A stretch of 61,922 bases of DNA from Exilibacterium sp. (GTDB lineage: Bacteria; Pseudomonadota; Gammaproteobacteria; Pseudomonadales; Cellvibrionaceae): positions 1-61,922 of the forward strand of contig JANQMH010000141.1 of NCBI GenBank assembly GCA_028280195.1. Direction: 5' to 3'. Under the pieces are notes generated by a model. The model was given only the letters and a program-made list of their open reading frames with translations, did not search any database and was not told the origin of the DNA. The position numbers and the translations under genes were made by a program. Positions 26,710 to 35,844 of the stretch are shown here, in pieces. How positions within the stretch are numbered: position 1 is the first letter of the stretch; each line of letters begins with the position of its first letter.

Positions 26710-27351
26710 ATAGTGCTTATCGGCCACGAACGGATTGGTGCGGCGCTCGTGGCCAAAGGTCGACATGGGGCCGTGACCGGGAATGAAGGCGATATCGTCG
26801 CCCAGCGGCCACAGCTGCTCGCGAATGGCATGCACCAGGGCAGCGTGATCGCCGCGCGGGAAGTCGGTGCGACCGATGGAACCCTGGAACAGCACATCGC
26901 CCACCAGCGCCAGCTTCGAGGCCGGATGGAAGAAAACGACATGCCCGGGGGTATGGCCGGGGCAGTGGCGCACTTCCAGCACCAGTTCGCCGACGGTGAC
27001 GATGTCGCCCTGCGCCAGCCAGCGCTGCGGTTTAAACGCGGCGCTGGCGGCAAAGCCCATCATCTGCGCCTGCTGTGGCAGCATATCAATCCAGAACTGG
27101 TCGTCCTGGTGGGGCCCCTCGATCGGCAGCCGGTGGCGGCCGGCCAGTTCCACAGTACCGCCGACGTGGTCGAGATGACCGTGGGTGAGCAGGATTTTTT
27201 CCAATTCGACGCCGTTGTCGCGCACCGCCTGCTCTATCAGATGCAGATCGCCGCCGGGATCGACGGCGGCAGCGCGCCGGGTTTCACTGCACCACAACAG
27301 GGTGCAGTTCTGCTGGAAGGGGGTCACGGGAATAATCTGGTACTCGAGCAT
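26704..27351 (-). CDS. MBL-fold metallo-hydrolase (glyoxalase II-like)
   Basis: This protein of about 215 residues has the metallo-beta-lactamase zinc motif THGHLDHVGG (HxHxDH), then CPGHTPGHVVF, LVGDVLFQGSIGRTDFPRGD and the final metal-ligand segment FIPGHGP. It is close to the short YcbL-type glyoxalase II-like hydrolases, which cleave thioesters such as S-lactoylglutathione. ATG 27351 (MLEYQIIPV) is chosen, since the family starts right before the first strand; 34 further codons upstream are open but poor in family features. Confidence 0.92.
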   Translation of the reverse strand: MLEYQIIPVTPFQQNCTLLWCSETRRAAAVDPGGDLHLIEQAVRDNGVELEKILLTHGHLDHVGGTVELAGRHRLPIEGPHQDDQFWIDMLPQQAQMMGFAASAAFKPQRWLAQGDIVTVGELVLEVRHCPGHTPGHVVFFHPASKLALVGDVLFQGSIGRTDFPRGDHAALVHAIREQLWPLGDDIAFIPGHGPMSTFGHERRTNPFVADKHYG

Positions 27352-27531
27352 GGACAGTGTCTCTGCGGCTGTCAGTCCCGGCAAGCGGCCGAACCGGCGT
27401 GAAAAACGCCCGCGATTATCCCATAGAAAATGGGCAACGGGGAGTTTGACCACTGAGTCCTCTTGTATTGAAATCGAGCGACCCCAACCCCGCCACCCCG
27501 GCCTCGCTGCCGCCGATGGGCCTTACCCGCC

Positions 27532-28812
27532 TCAACCAATCGGCAATACCACCTCAAAACAGGCCCCGCCCAGCTGTGATTCGGTGACCCGCACACTGCC
27601 GTTGTGCCATTCGGCAACCCGCTTGACGATGGCCAGCCCCAACCCGAAGCCGTCCTTACCCGCACCGCAGGGGCTCAGGCGCACGAAGGAGTCGAATACC
27701 CGCTCGCGGTCCCCGGCGGGAATACCGGGGCCGTCGTCCTCAACGCTGATGCGAAACTCGCCGCCCCGCTGCGCCAGAGCCACCTCAATACGCCGGCGCG
27801 CATACTTGGTGGCGTTGTAGATCAGATTCTTTACCAGGCGCTCCATCAAATGCAGATCACAGCTGACCTGCAGTGACGGCGCCCCATTGTGGAAGCTGAT
27901 CTGCGGGGCTCCACCGGCCTCGGCGCTAGCGTGCTCGACAATCGCCGCCAGTACCTCCGCCACCTGGCAGCGGCTGATATGCAGCGAGAAATCCGCGCGC
28001 TCCAGAATCGCGTAGTCCAGGGTGGCGGTGGCCAGTGCATTCACTTCGTTGACATCCCCCTTGATATTGTCGATGTGGCGGCGCATCGTCTCGATATCAT
28101 CGGCCTTCTCGGCAATGGCCAGCTCGAACTGAATACGCGCCAGGGGGGTTTTAAGCTCGTGGGAAACCGCATTGGACATATCTTTGTGGGAGCTGATCAG
28201 CGCTTCGATACGCGCCGCCATCTGGCGAAAAGCCCGCGCCAGCGGGAAAAGCTGGGCATTGGGCTTGATATCCGCCTCAAATGACCAGCTGTTGTCGGCA
28301 AAACGGCGGGTGGCGCGCTCCAGTATCTTCAGGTCGCGCGACAACGGCCACACCCAGATCATGATGACCAGGGCAATGGCGGCGTAAAAAATCAGCATCA
28401 ACAGCCACTCGAAGGGACTGCGCTCCTGAGCGTGGCGATGCTGTTTCAGTGCCAGTACGCTGTCGCTGCCGGGAACCTGTTTCAAGTGCAGCCAGTAATC
28501 GCTACCCGACTGCAGGTGGGCCACCTCGCCGCGGTCGAGCTTCTCCTGTACCGTTTCGCCGACAATCTGCCTGCCGTCAAATAGCAGTATTTGCGCCGGC
28601 GTGGCGCGGTTGGCCTCTTCCACATGCAGCGCCCAGTGCTCCGGGGGCAGTTTTTCCAGCTCGTGCTGCAGCAGCAACAGCGCACTGTTGGAACCGTGGT
28701 CATCGAGAGCTACCTGGTCGCCGTAGAGCTGCCAGAGCCGGTCCAGGCCCCAGCCTACCACCAGCAGAGTGGCGACAATCAGCAGATATAACTGAATGAA
28801 CAGCCGAGCCAT
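27532..28812 (-). CDS. rstB: Sensor histidine kinase, RstB-like
   Basis: The 426-residue kinase has TM1 at about 4-24, a periplasmic domain of about 120 residues, TM2 (LLMLIFYAAIALVIMIWVW, about 148-168), HAMP, HisKA with the phosphoacceptor in SHELKTPLARIQFE, and HATPase_c (NLIYNATKYA, VEDDGPGIP, GFGLGLAIVKRV). It follows the OmpR-type regulator gene by 14 bp and closes a mipA-DUF3019-rstA-rstB operon. The RstB name is by similarity and context. ATG 28812 is preferred over longer starts. Confidence 0.9.
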   Translation of the reverse strand: MARLFIQLYLLIVATLLVVGWGLDRLWQLYGDQVALDDHGSNSALLLLQHELEKLPPEHWALHVEEANRATPAQILLFDGRQIVGETVQEKLDRGEVAHLQSGSDYWLHLKQVPGSDSVLALKQHRHAQERSPFEWLLMLIFYAAIALVIMIWVWPLSRDLKILERATRRFADNSWSFEADIKPNAQLFPLARAFRQMAARIEALISSHKDMSNAVSHELKTPLARIQFELAIAEKADDIETMRRHIDNIKGDVNEVNALATATLDYAILERADFSLHISRCQVAEVLAAIVEHASAEAGGAPQISFHNGAPSLQVSCDLHLMERLVKNLIYNATKYARRRIEVALAQRGGEFRISVEDDGPGIPAGDRERVFDSFVRLSPCGAGKDGFGLGLAIVKRVAEWHNGSVRVTESQLGGACFEVVLPIG

Positions 28813-28826
28813 TAAGCGCCCGCCAC

Positions 28827-29531
28827 CTACCAGGCATCCGGCACAAACAGATAGCCGCGACCCCACACGGTTTTGATGCGGAAGGGGTTGTCGGCATCGT
28901 CGCCGAGCTTTCTGCGCAGGTGCGAAATTCTAACATCCACGGTGCGATCGAGGCCGTCGTAGGGGCGGCCGTACAGTTGCTGATACAGAGCCTCGCGGGA
29001 CTGCACCTCGCCGGCGCGGGCGGACAGAATCAGCAACAGGTCGAACTCATGGCTGGATAAAGCAATGGGGTCATTATTGAGTTTGGCGACCCGTGCGCTC
29101 AGGTTGATGCACAGATTGCCGAATATACGGTCTTCGTTATCACCGTCAAAACCACAACCGGAGCGGCGCAGCAGGGCATTGACCCGCGCCAGCAGAATCC
29201 GCGGCTCCACCGGTTTGATGACATAGTCGTCGGCGCCCAGCTCCAAACCCAGCACCTGGTCGATATCGCTGCTGCGCGCGGTCAGCATCAGCAGCGGGCC
29301 GGGGTAGTGGGGTCGCAGGTCCTTGCAGATCTCAAAGCCGTCTTTTCCCGGCAACATGATATCGAGGATGATCAGGTCGGGCTTGTCGCGCTGCACCCGG
29401 GTCACCACGCGATCGCCCTGTGGCTCGATATTGACAATGAAGCCATGCTCTCCAAGGTAAGTGCTCACCAACTCTGCGAGGCGGGTATCATCTTCAACCA
29501 GAAGTATTCGGGGGCTGGGCACTACACTCAT
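28827..29531 (-). CDS. rstA: OmpR-family response regulator, RstA-like
   Basis: The 234-residue protein has a receiver domain (about 8-120: VEDD, phosphoacceptor in LIILDIMLPGKDG, Lys in YVIKPVEPR). Its C-terminal winged helix (about 135-232) has DRTVDVRISHLRRKLGDD and KTVWGRGYLFVP. It is the partner of the kinase 14 bp downstream. Genes for a DUF3019 protein and a MipA/OmpV protein precede it on the same strand, an arrangement seen in other gammaproteobacteria. It probably regulates this operon; that is inference. Confidence 0.93.
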   Translation of the reverse strand: MSVVPSPRILLVEDDTRLAELVSTYLGEHGFIVNIEPQGDRVVTRVQRDKPDLIILDIMLPGKDGFEICKDLRPHYPGPLLMLTARSSDIDQVLGLELGADDYVIKPVEPRILLARVNALLRRSGCGFDGDNEDRIFGNLCINLSARVAKLNNDPIALSSHEFDLLLILSARAGEVQSREALYQQLYGRPYDGLDRTVDVRISHLRRKLGDDADNPFRIKTVWGRGYLFVPDAW

Positions 29532-29584
29532 ATCGGGGTCACTGTCTGCAATGGTTCGGGCCGCTATCGGGTCAAGGTCCGGGG

Positions 29585-30025
29585 TTATTGGAAGAGATTC
29601 CAGGGTTTGCGGCGTTTCAAGCGGTAGCGCAGCATTTCACGTACCACCGCCACGGTCTCTGATATCAGCAATTCCCGGCCTTCTTTATCTCTCAGCTCCA
29701 CCACCAGATCGTCGCTGAAGGTCAACGCTATGCGGTAGGTGCCCTCGGAGTAATTCTCCCAGCAGCGCTCTACCTCCGGGCGCTCGACGATGGAGACACA
29801 AACCGACTGCAGTGTTGACGACTGCCAGCTGATATCTATTTCCGTTTCGCAGTGCAGCTCATTTTCAGCAAGCGTGCAAAGCTGCGGGTTCAGCTCGAGC
29901 TGAATCCGGTCGCCATTTGGGGTTGTAGCCGTTGCTCCAATGCAGCACGCGAGTAACGCGAGCAAACCAACTGTCCGGGACGGCCTCCAGTCAGATAAGC
30001 TAGAAGCTATACACTCCTCCGACAA
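29585..30025 (-). CDS. DUF3019 family exported protein
   Basis: This protein of about 146 residues has a hydrophobic export signal (TVGLLALLACCIGATA, about 18-34). The mature domain follows the DUF3019 pattern: LNPQLCTLAENELHCETEIDISWQS, then Cys pairs around SVCVSIVE and VERCWENYS, ending RRKPWNLF. The two Cys pairs could form disulfides in the periplasm. The frame overlaps the end of the upstream mipA gene by 26 bp. The start codon is uncertain (a TTG at 30025; no good ATG). It may act as a periplasmic accessory to RstB. Confidence 0.8.
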   Translation of the reverse strand: MSEECIASSLSDWRPSRTVGLLALLACCIGATATTPNGDRIQLELNPQLCTLAENELHCETEIDISWQSSTLQSVCVSIVERPEVERCWENYSEGTYRIALTFSDDLVVELRDKEGRELLISETVAVVREMLRYRLKRRKPWNLFQ

Positions 30026-30875
30026 ACACCGTTAAGACATTGTCCTCCTCTACGATAGGGCTGTCAGCGATGCTGGTTCCCAGTTTCTGATAATGGCCAA
30101 ATATTTTCAATGTCCACTGCTGGTTGAGCGGCCGACTGTAACTGACCCTGGCAAAGGGGTTTACCGCCGATCCCGGCTCGTAGAGCTGGTCTTCGCCGTA
30201 GTAGTAGGATACCACCTGCGCACTCTTCCAGGTGGCACCCAGGGTTGCCGCCAGTTGCCAGTCCCGGCTGTACAGCGGAAAGGCCAGCGCGAGGCGCACC
30301 TCGTCACCGTGGTGTTCGCGGGTCAGTTCCTGTAAGTAATTCAGCTGCAGTTGAGCACCGTCAAAACCGTAGCTCCACTCAAATCCCCCCAGATAGGTAA
30401 CCCGGCGCTCGCGCTCGCGCAGCGTAGCGAGTTCCGGGGGGACAAGCAAGCCGTCATCCGGGCTTTCCTCGGAAGGCACCTCGTCAAAATCCGTACCCAG
30501 AGTGGCTCTGGCCGAGTCGACAAAAAAATTCTGCAGATCACTGCGCTGAAAAAACACCCGGTCATAACCGGGGCTGGCGATCAGGTTCAAGCTGTGGCGG
30601 GTATCTTCGAACAAGGTGTAGCCCAGGTCGAGGTTGTCGATAAAAAAGCGCTCGCCGTAGTAACTGAACTGCGGCACCGCAATCAGCGGAATATTGTCGC
30701 CTCCCTCCACCGGATTGGTGCGGGTACCGAGGCCCAGCGCGACACTGAAGTTCCACTGCCCGATCTGCACACAGGCAGGGTTGTTGCGGTCGCAATCGCC
30801 GCCGGCAGCGGCAGCCTGTTGACCGGGGCCCGCCAGCAGCAGGCAGCAAATAACGCTTCGAACAAGATTCAGCAT
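30000..30875 (-). CDS. MipA/OmpV family outer-membrane protein
   Basis: The 291-residue protein has a signal peptide (about 1-24) and a beta-barrel typical of MipA/OmpV: WNFSVALGLGTRTNPVEGGDNIPL and PQFSYYGERFFIDNLDLGY at the N-terminal side, and a C-terminus ending FVGGVYSF. MipA-type proteins are linked to scaffolding of peptidoglycan enzymes or to outer-membrane stress. It is the first gene of the mipA-DUF3019-rstA-rstB run. Its last codons also supply a GGAGGAG stretch near the DUF3019 start. Confidence 0.9.
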   Translation of the reverse strand: MLNLVRSVICCLLLAGPGQQAAAAGGDCDRNNPACVQIGQWNFSVALGLGTRTNPVEGGDNIPLIAVPQFSYYGERFFIDNLDLGYTLFEDTRHSLNLIASPGYDRVFFQRSDLQNFFVDSARATLGTDFDEVPSEESPDDGLLVPPELATLRERERRVTYLGGFEWSYGFDGAQLQLNYLQELTREHHGDEVRLALAFPLYSRDWQLAATLGATWKSAQVVSYYYGEDQLYEPGSAVNPFARVSYSRPLNQQWTLKIFGHYQKLGTSIADSPIVEEDNVLTVFVGGVYSF

Positions 30876-31084
30876 AGTCAGTGGAGTATCGCAGTATACC
30901 TGTGAGTATGGTGCTTTTATCTACGTATATACAGCTGTTTATACCATTCTCATTGTGGCTGTCCACATGCGTGCTGTCTGTAGCGATCTGGCTGATTTTT
31001 GTAAAAATATGTAATAGGCGCCAACAACATCACACTTTGGCGCGCCAGCGGTTTTGTATCTGTCCGAAGACCGGGTGTTTTCAC

Positions 31085-31136
31085 CGGCACTTTTGATCAG
31101 CACTTTCGACCGACACTTTCGACCGGCACTCTTGAC
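31085..31136. repeat. 13-bp tandem repeat, four units
   Basis: Four consecutive 13-bp units resemble CGGCACTTTCGAC (31085-31097, 31098-31110, 31111-31123, 31124-31136), each differing from the others at a few positions. They lie in the mipA upstream gap. Confidence 0.85.
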
Positions 31137-31260
31137 CGGCAAGATGGGTTTTTACGGCATGGCGATTTACAAAGTTTAACACTCTTACACAAATTGCCAA
31201 CAGACCGCAGGCCATACCTGCCTTAGCCTGCGCAAAGACATCCCGGGCCTGTTTTACCCC

Positions 31261-31371
31261 CGGCCCGGTCGCTGTGTGGACGGTAAAGGCTCTAGCCCGC
31301 CTCGCCCTATGGCGACGAGGATGTTCTAGCCACAGGCTTGGGGCCGGCCGGAATGCCGGCCCTTTTTTTAT
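31261..31371 (+). ncRNA. Candidate structured small RNA with terminator
   Basis: A segment of about 110 nt has nested complementary parts: CTGTG (31272-31276) with CACAG (31331-31335), GGCT with AGCC inside it, and CCTCG-CC with GG-CGA-CGAGG as an inner hairpin around CTAT. A strong terminator follows directly. No gene on the plus strand follows, so it is more likely a free-standing RNA than a riboswitch. ACGAGGATGT in it is one base from the CsrA-binding consensus. I do not recognise a known RNA family. Confidence 0.45.
31341..31369 (+). terminator. Rho-independent terminator
   Basis: GGGCCGGC (31341-31348), a 6-nt loop, GCCGGCCC (31355-31362), then seven T (31363-31369). It points to transcription on the plus strand coming from the gap, since neither flanking gene is on that strand. 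Confidence 0.85.
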
Positions 31372-31454
31372 CCGCCTTTTGTACGCCCGCTTTTGTCCGC
31401 TGTGCGCCCGCTTTTGTGCGCATGATCTCGATGCCTGTCTCCGCTGCGCTCGGG

Positions 31455-31478
31455 GACTTACTCAACGACTTACTCAAC
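31455..31478. repeat. 12-bp tandem duplication across a gene end
   Basis: GACTTACTCAAC occurs twice (31455-31466, 31467-31478). The second copy contains the stop codon of the GDYXXLXY gene (minus strand, 31470-31472). Confidence 0.9.
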
Positions 31479-31991
31479 GACGACCGCTTTCAGGGCCGCC
31501 CTGCCGTTGTCCGCAACCATCAGCACCGAGACCGCCTGCCGCCGCAGCACTTTCTCCATTGCCTGGGCTTTTTCCCGCGGGGCAAAGTAGGCTTCGATAC
31601 CGTATTTGATACGCAACTTATGGCGGCGGTCATGGTAGCGCCGATTGGCCAGCCGGCCGCGTAAAAAAACACCCTCGGCAGGACGCTGCAGCGAAGCGCC
31701 AGCGTAAATATAGTCACCATTTTCATCCGCTCGCAGCTTCACAAATACAACTTCACCGTTGCGCAGATCCTCGCTGCCGGGGAGATCGCCGGCATCGATC
31801 AGCGAGATATCATAATTCAGCAGCGCATAGTTGCCGCGGAACATCGAGCGCGGGTCCACCGGCAGGGTTTTGATTCTCACTTCCTTACCCGTCCACAGCG
31901 GCAGCTGCGCGGAAAGATACTCGCCGGCCAGCACCACCAGTTGCAAACACACGGCACCCGCAAGGCCCAGCGCCACAGCTTTAGTTTTCAT
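31470..31991 (-). CDS. GDYXXLXY-domain protein
   Basis: This protein of about 173 residues starts with a signal anchor (AVALGLAGAVCLQLVVLAGEYL). The central segment DPRSMFRGNYALLNYDIS corresponds to the family's namesake GDYxxLxY, with Asn in place of the Asp. Its ATG overlaps the stop of the upstream DUF2157 gene by one base (TGATG), so the two are translationally coupled; this pairing is usual for the two families. It is likely anchored in the inner membrane facing the periplasm. Function unknown. Confidence 0.88.
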   Translation of the reverse strand: MKTKAVALGLAGAVCLQLVVLAGEYLSAQLPLWTGKEVRIKTLPVDPRSMFRGNYALLNYDISLIDAGDLPGSEDLRNGEVVFVKLRADENGDYIYAGASLQRPAEGVFLRGRLANRRYHDRRHKLRIKYGIEAYFAPREKAQAMEKVLRRQAVSVLMVADNGRAALKAVVVE

Positions 31992-33298
31992 CACAGCCCT
32001 CCCTGGCCGAGCTGACCGCGCTTCCAGCACCTGGCTGCGCCCAGCAGTAAAAAGGCGAACAGAGTAAACAGCAGTGAGGCGCCGACATAGTCGCCAATCA
32101 AATCGATATAGCGCACCAGAGCGGTGACCAAAACAGTTAAAATGCCCAGGTAATAGTAGTGGGAGATACCGGCCTGTACACCGCGCACAATCAGCCCCAC
32201 ACCTGCGGCGAGCAGCAGAATATTGTCGAGCACCTGCAATACCGGCGCGTGTTCAGGGTTTTGCGACAGACCGACCCAGACAAAGGCAAGCACATATACA
32301 GCGATAATCGCCAGCAGCGCCCATAACCGGCCGGTCCGGTAAGCCAGCAGCATCGACAGCGACAACAGTGGCGCAAGCACCACCATCAGGGCCCGCCAAT
32401 GCTGCCAGGATGCCTCTATCAGTTCGCGCCAGGGGTCTTCGAAACTCATCACCAACAGCAGTATCAGCGCGAAGCGCAGGCACCAGACCTTTAAAAATGC
32501 GCCGTAATCGCCGGCGCTGACAGCGGGCCGCAACAGCAGCCACTGGGCGAAGGCATAGGCAAAAATAAACAGCGCCGCGCTGACCGCGAGGTGCTCGACA
32601 TGGAATTCGAACTGCCGCCCCTCGCGCCACAGGTAGGCAAGTGTGAATTCAACCCAGAAAACCACACTCAGTACGGTCAGTAAAAACAGCAACAGGCTGG
32701 TATTGACACGCATCAACAGCCACACCGCGCTGAGGATAAACAGCGGGTAGAGTGCCGGATAAAAGCCCAGGGAAACCTCGGTAGCAAACCAGACACCGGC
32801 CAGCAACAGGCTCAATAGCATCAACACCCGGCTCTGTAACAGCAGCGCCACCGGCAGGCTGCCCAGCGCCCACCAGAATATACCGTCCGGCATATGCTCA
32901 CCCAGGTGGTATACCTGGGCGATCAGAATAATCGCCGCGCCATAGATCATATTGCCCAACAGAAACAGTGTCTTGGCGCCGGCGAGGTGGCCGCTGCGGT
33001 ATTTCTGCAGTGCCAGCAGCTGCACGGCGGCGGTAACACCGATCAGCCCGCACAGCCGTATCCATCTCGGAATCTCATCCCAGTTGGCACTGAGCAGGGT
33101 AATCAGCGCCAGGCCGGCAAAAAAGTACCCCAGCCCCTGTAACAGTCGATAAGCGAGGCGCTGCTGCTCGGCTGCGCCGTATTCGACGCCGTAGCGCCGG
33201 CAGATCGACTGCGCCTGGTCGACGCTGATCAGGCCATCGTCCACCCACTCGCCGGTCTCCCGGGCGAGATCATTTTTTAACAGTCGAATCAGTCGCAT
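31991..33298 (-). CDS. DUF2157 multi-pass membrane protein
   Basis: The 435-residue protein has a short cytoplasmic N-terminal domain (about 1-60, with WVDDGLISVDQAQSICRRYG, typical of DUF2157), then about 10-12 membrane helices. It is co-translated with the GDYXXLXY protein. The function of the pair is not known; similar operons are linked to the envelope. ATG 33298 is chosen because the N-terminal domain is complete. Confidence 0.88.
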   Translation of the reverse strand: MRLIRLLKNDLARETGEWVDDGLISVDQAQSICRRYGVEYGAAEQQRLAYRLLQGLGYFFAGLALITLLSANWDEIPRWIRLCGLIGVTAAVQLLALQKYRSGHLAGAKTLFLLGNMIYGAAIILIAQVYHLGEHMPDGIFWWALGSLPVALLLQSRVLMLLSLLLAGVWFATEVSLGFYPALYPLFILSAVWLLMRVNTSLLLFLLTVLSVVFWVEFTLAYLWREGRQFEFHVEHLAVSAALFIFAYAFAQWLLLRPAVSAGDYGAFLKVWCLRFALILLLVMSFEDPWRELIEASWQHWRALMVVLAPLLSLSMLLAYRTGRLWALLAIIAVYVLAFVWVGLSQNPEHAPVLQVLDNILLLAAGVGLIVRGVQAGISHYYYLGILTVLVTALVRYIDLIGDYVGASLLFTLFAFLLLGAARCWKRGQLGQGGL

Positions 33299-33325
33299 AA
33301 TCGATACCAGCAGGCTCGGCGGGGG

Positions 33326-34666
33326 CTACTCGTTGTTGTCAATCACGCTGTTGTCAACCACACTGTTGTCAATCACACTGTTGTAGATCACACCATCTTT
33401 CATCACAAAGGCCATGCGCCGCAGCAGCGAAATATCCGCCAGTGGGTCGCCTTTGACGGCGACGATATCCGCCACCTTACCCGCTGCCAGGGTGCCCAGC
33501 TGATCGTGGATGCGCAGCAGGCGCGCGGCGTGCAGTGTGGCCGATTGAATGGCTTCCATGGGCGGCATACCGGCCTCCACCATCAGCTCGAACTCGCGCG
33601 CGTTATCGCCGTGGGCAGACACCCCGCTGTCGGTACCGAAAGCGATTTTCACCCCGTTTCTGTAAGCCTCGGCAAAGGTGCCCTGAATCAGCGGACCGAT
33701 GGCCGCGGCTTTCGGGCGCACCAGCTCCGGAAAGAAACCGTCGACACGGGATTTTTCCTCGACCCATTTGCCGGCGATAATCGTCGGCACATAGTAAGTA
33801 TCGTGTTTTTTCATCAGCCGCATGATTTCCCGATCCATATAGGTGCCGTGCTCGATCGAGTCGACACCGGCCTGGATGGCGCGCTTCATCCCCTCCTTGC
33901 CGTGAGCGTGCACCGCCACGGTCATCTCGTAATCCCTGGCCGTATCGACAATGGCCTTCAGCTCATCGACCATAAACTGCGGGTTCTGCCCGCTTTTGGC
34001 CACACTCAATACGCCCCCGGTAGCGGTAATCTTAATCAGATCGGCACCGTCTTTATAGCGCTGCCGCACCGCTTCGCGGGCCTCAGCCACACCGTTGATG
34101 ACGCCGTCTACCGGCTGCGGGCTGCCCATCAGGTCGCGGCGATAACTGTTGGTGGGGTCGGCGTGGCCGCCGGTGGTGGCGATGGACTTCGCCGCGGTGT
34201 AGACGCGGGGCCCGATGACTTTGCCTTTATCGATCGCATTGCGCAGCGCTACGGTAACATTGTAGTTATCACCGAGATCGCGCACCGTGGTAAAACCGGC
34301 CAGCAGAGTCCTGCGCGCGTACACTGTCGCATTGATAGCGTAATCGGCCTCGTTGAGTTTGAACGGCTCAATATAACTTTGCGGGCCGAACTCCTTGGAT
34401 AAATGCGTGTGCATATCCATCAGCCCGGGCATGACGGTATGGGCGCGGAGATCAAGCACTTTTTCGGCGCCGCTACCCGGCCGATAGCCGGCTTCAATCG
34501 CAACGATGCGATTGCCTTCAATGACAAGGGTGCGCTCGGTCAGCGGCGCCTTGTCGCTGCCATTGATCAGCGTGCCGGCATGGATGAGAGTCACCTCCGC
34601 GAACCCCCACTGACTGGCCACCAGCACCCATATACCCAATAAATATCTCACTGCAATTCTCCCCAT
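33326..34666 (-). CDS. Exported amidohydrolase (imidazolonepropionase/prolidase-like)
   Basis: The 446-residue metal-dependent hydrolase has a signal peptide (about 1-23, ending QWGFA). The amidohydrolase motifs are complete: MDMHTHLS (HxH), the carbamylated-Lys segment [22 protein letters not shown] and the catalytic Asp in FGTDSGVS. It resembles Xaa-Pro dipeptidase-like periplasmic amidohydrolases. Its C-terminus is odd: the last ~20 residues are a repeat of [10 protein letters not shown] units, encoded by 15-bp tandem repeats, probably a recent extension. It stands alone. Confidence 0.92.
   Translation of the reverse strand: MGRIAVRYLLGIWVLVASQWGFAEVTLIHAGTLINGSDKAPLTERTLVIEGNRIVAIEAGYRPGSGAEKVLDLRAHTVMPGLMDMHTHLSKEFGPQSYIEPFKLNEADYAINATVYARRTLLAGFTTVRDLGDNYNVTVALRNAIDKGKVIGPRVYTAAKSIATTGGHADPTNSYRRDLMGSPQPVDGVINGVAEAREAVRQRYKDGADLIKITATGGVLSVAKSGQNPQFMVDELKAIVDTARDYEMTVAVHAHGKEGMKRAIQAGVDSIEHGTYMDREIMRLMKKHDTYYVPTIIAGKWVEEKSRVDGFFPELVRPKAAAIGPLIQGTFAEAYRNGVKIAFGTDSGVSAHGDNAREFELMVEAGMPPMEAIQSATLHAARLLRIHDQLGTLAAGKVADIVAVKGDPLADISLLRRMAFVMKDGVIYNSVIDNSVVDNSVIDNNE
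33336..33395. repeat. 15-bp tandem repeat inside the amidohydrolase 3' end
   Basis: Four 15-bp units (33336-33350, 33351-33365, 33366-33380, 33381-33395) resemble TTGTCAATCACACTG; the first three differ at one or two bases. Being a multiple of three, they add whole pentapeptides ([10 protein letters not shown]) to the protein end. Confidence 0.92.
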
Positions 34667-34730
34667 CGTTAACCTCGATTAATCCGGCAGAGACCTGTCG
34701 GCTTTTTTCAGTCCGAGGGAAAATCATGCG

Positions 34731-35609
34731 CTAGTCGTTTGCTGAAGTCCAGATACAACCGGCACCAGCGGCAGTGCGGCGACTGTTCAAATATCGTACA
34801 AACAGACCCAGCAGCCCCAACAGCAGCAGCCACGGGCCGAAGGCGCCGGCGCCGCCGTGGCCCTGCGCTTGTTCGATTTCATACTGGTCGGGCGAGTGCT
34901 TTACTTTTTGCTTAAACTGTTCGAGCTGTTGCTCCAGGTTCTGCACCAGGTCTTCACTGGCCTTTTGCAAGCCCATGCGGCTGTCCTGCCGCAGCTGCTC
35001 CGACAGATTGACCGGCGTGGCGCGGCTGTCGATATAGTCGATACCGGGAGCGCGAAACAACAGCCTGCGGCTGGCAATATCGTAAACCGTGGCATCGATC
35101 ATGGTGTGGGTGGCATTTTTCTCACCGGGTACGATATAGGCGCCGACAATGGTCCAGTAGGCGAGAGAGGTCACGCCCGCATCGGTAAACTGGGTCTGGT
35201 CATAGGCCAGCAGGGCAATGACATCGACACCGTACATGGCCTGAATCTGATCGAGGTTGGCAAAACTGCCACGGCGGCGCAGATAGGCGGAGGGAATCAG
35301 TTCGATGGCGTCGACGAACTTATGGCTTTCAAAGCGTTGCGCGACCTGTTTCATCAAGCTCAATTTATCATTTTCCGTCAGTGCCCAGGGCCTTGTGGTA
35401 TTGCCCGGTACGAAGGCAATCCCCACTTTCAGCGGCAGCGACAAGCGCGCGACACCCGGCTCTATTTCCGCCGCGCGCATTTGCCGATCGGGATACAGAT
35501 ACTCGACCACACTGCTGCTGCGGTGCTTGGCTTTGTGGAAAACGCCGCAGCCGGTAGCCGCGACGAGCAGACACAGAATCAGTATATATCTCAGTATTCG
35601 CCCGGGCAT
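34731..35609 (-). CDS. Rhombotarget-type lipoprotein with GlyGly-CTERM tail
   Basis: This 292-residue protein begins with a lipoprotein signal (ILILCLLVAATGCG; lipidated Cys about 21). It ends with a GlyGly-CTERM sorting signal: GHGGAG, then a hydrophobic stretch (WLLLLGLLGLFV), then RYLNSRR. A helical Gln/Glu-rich segment precedes the tail. This matches the rhombotarget lipoprotein family, processed in other species by a rhomboid-like rhombosortase. A short hydrophilic extension (about 10 residues) after the Arg cluster is longer than usual. No rhombosortase is adjacent; a rhomboid gene lies 12 kb away (47911-48474). Confidence 0.85.
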   Translation of the reverse strand: MPGRILRYILILCLLVAATGCGVFHKAKHRSSSVVEYLYPDRQMRAAEIEPGVARLSLPLKVGIAFVPGNTTRPWALTENDKLSLMKQVAQRFESHKFVDAIELIPSAYLRRRGSFANLDQIQAMYGVDVIALLAYDQTQFTDAGVTSLAYWTIVGAYIVPGEKNATHTMIDATVYDIASRRLLFRAPGIDYIDSRATPVNLSEQLRQDSRMGLQKASEDLVQNLEQQLEQFKQKVKHSPDQYEIEQAQGHGGAGAFGPWLLLLGLLGLFVRYLNSRRTAAGAGCIWTSAND

Positions 35610-35844
35610 ATTGTGGTTTTCCTGTCGATTTGCGGTTGTTCGATAACCCATTATGGTTTTGGTGCCGGCCGTCCAGCGGCTTGCAGCGGATCAGGCGCCG
35701 GGCCAATCGCCGCTGGCATTGAACGCCGATCAGCCGGCACGGAGTTTTGATCACACAGAGAATACAGGCAAGGACGGGGTAAAAAGTATTATCCCTCACA
35801 ACCCCAGGATGCATTCCCTTCAACTTTTGCCGCCCGCTGTGGCC

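Larger units (their letters stand above)
30876..31469. other. 594-bp gap between mipA and the GDYXXLXY gene
   Basis: No convincing protein gene is seen here. The part next to mipA (30876-31020) is AT-rich and likely holds its promoter. It also holds a 13-bp tandem repeat (31085-31136), a structured segment ending in a strong terminator on the plus strand (31261-31371), and the first half of a 12-bp duplication (31455-31478). Confidence 0.7.
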
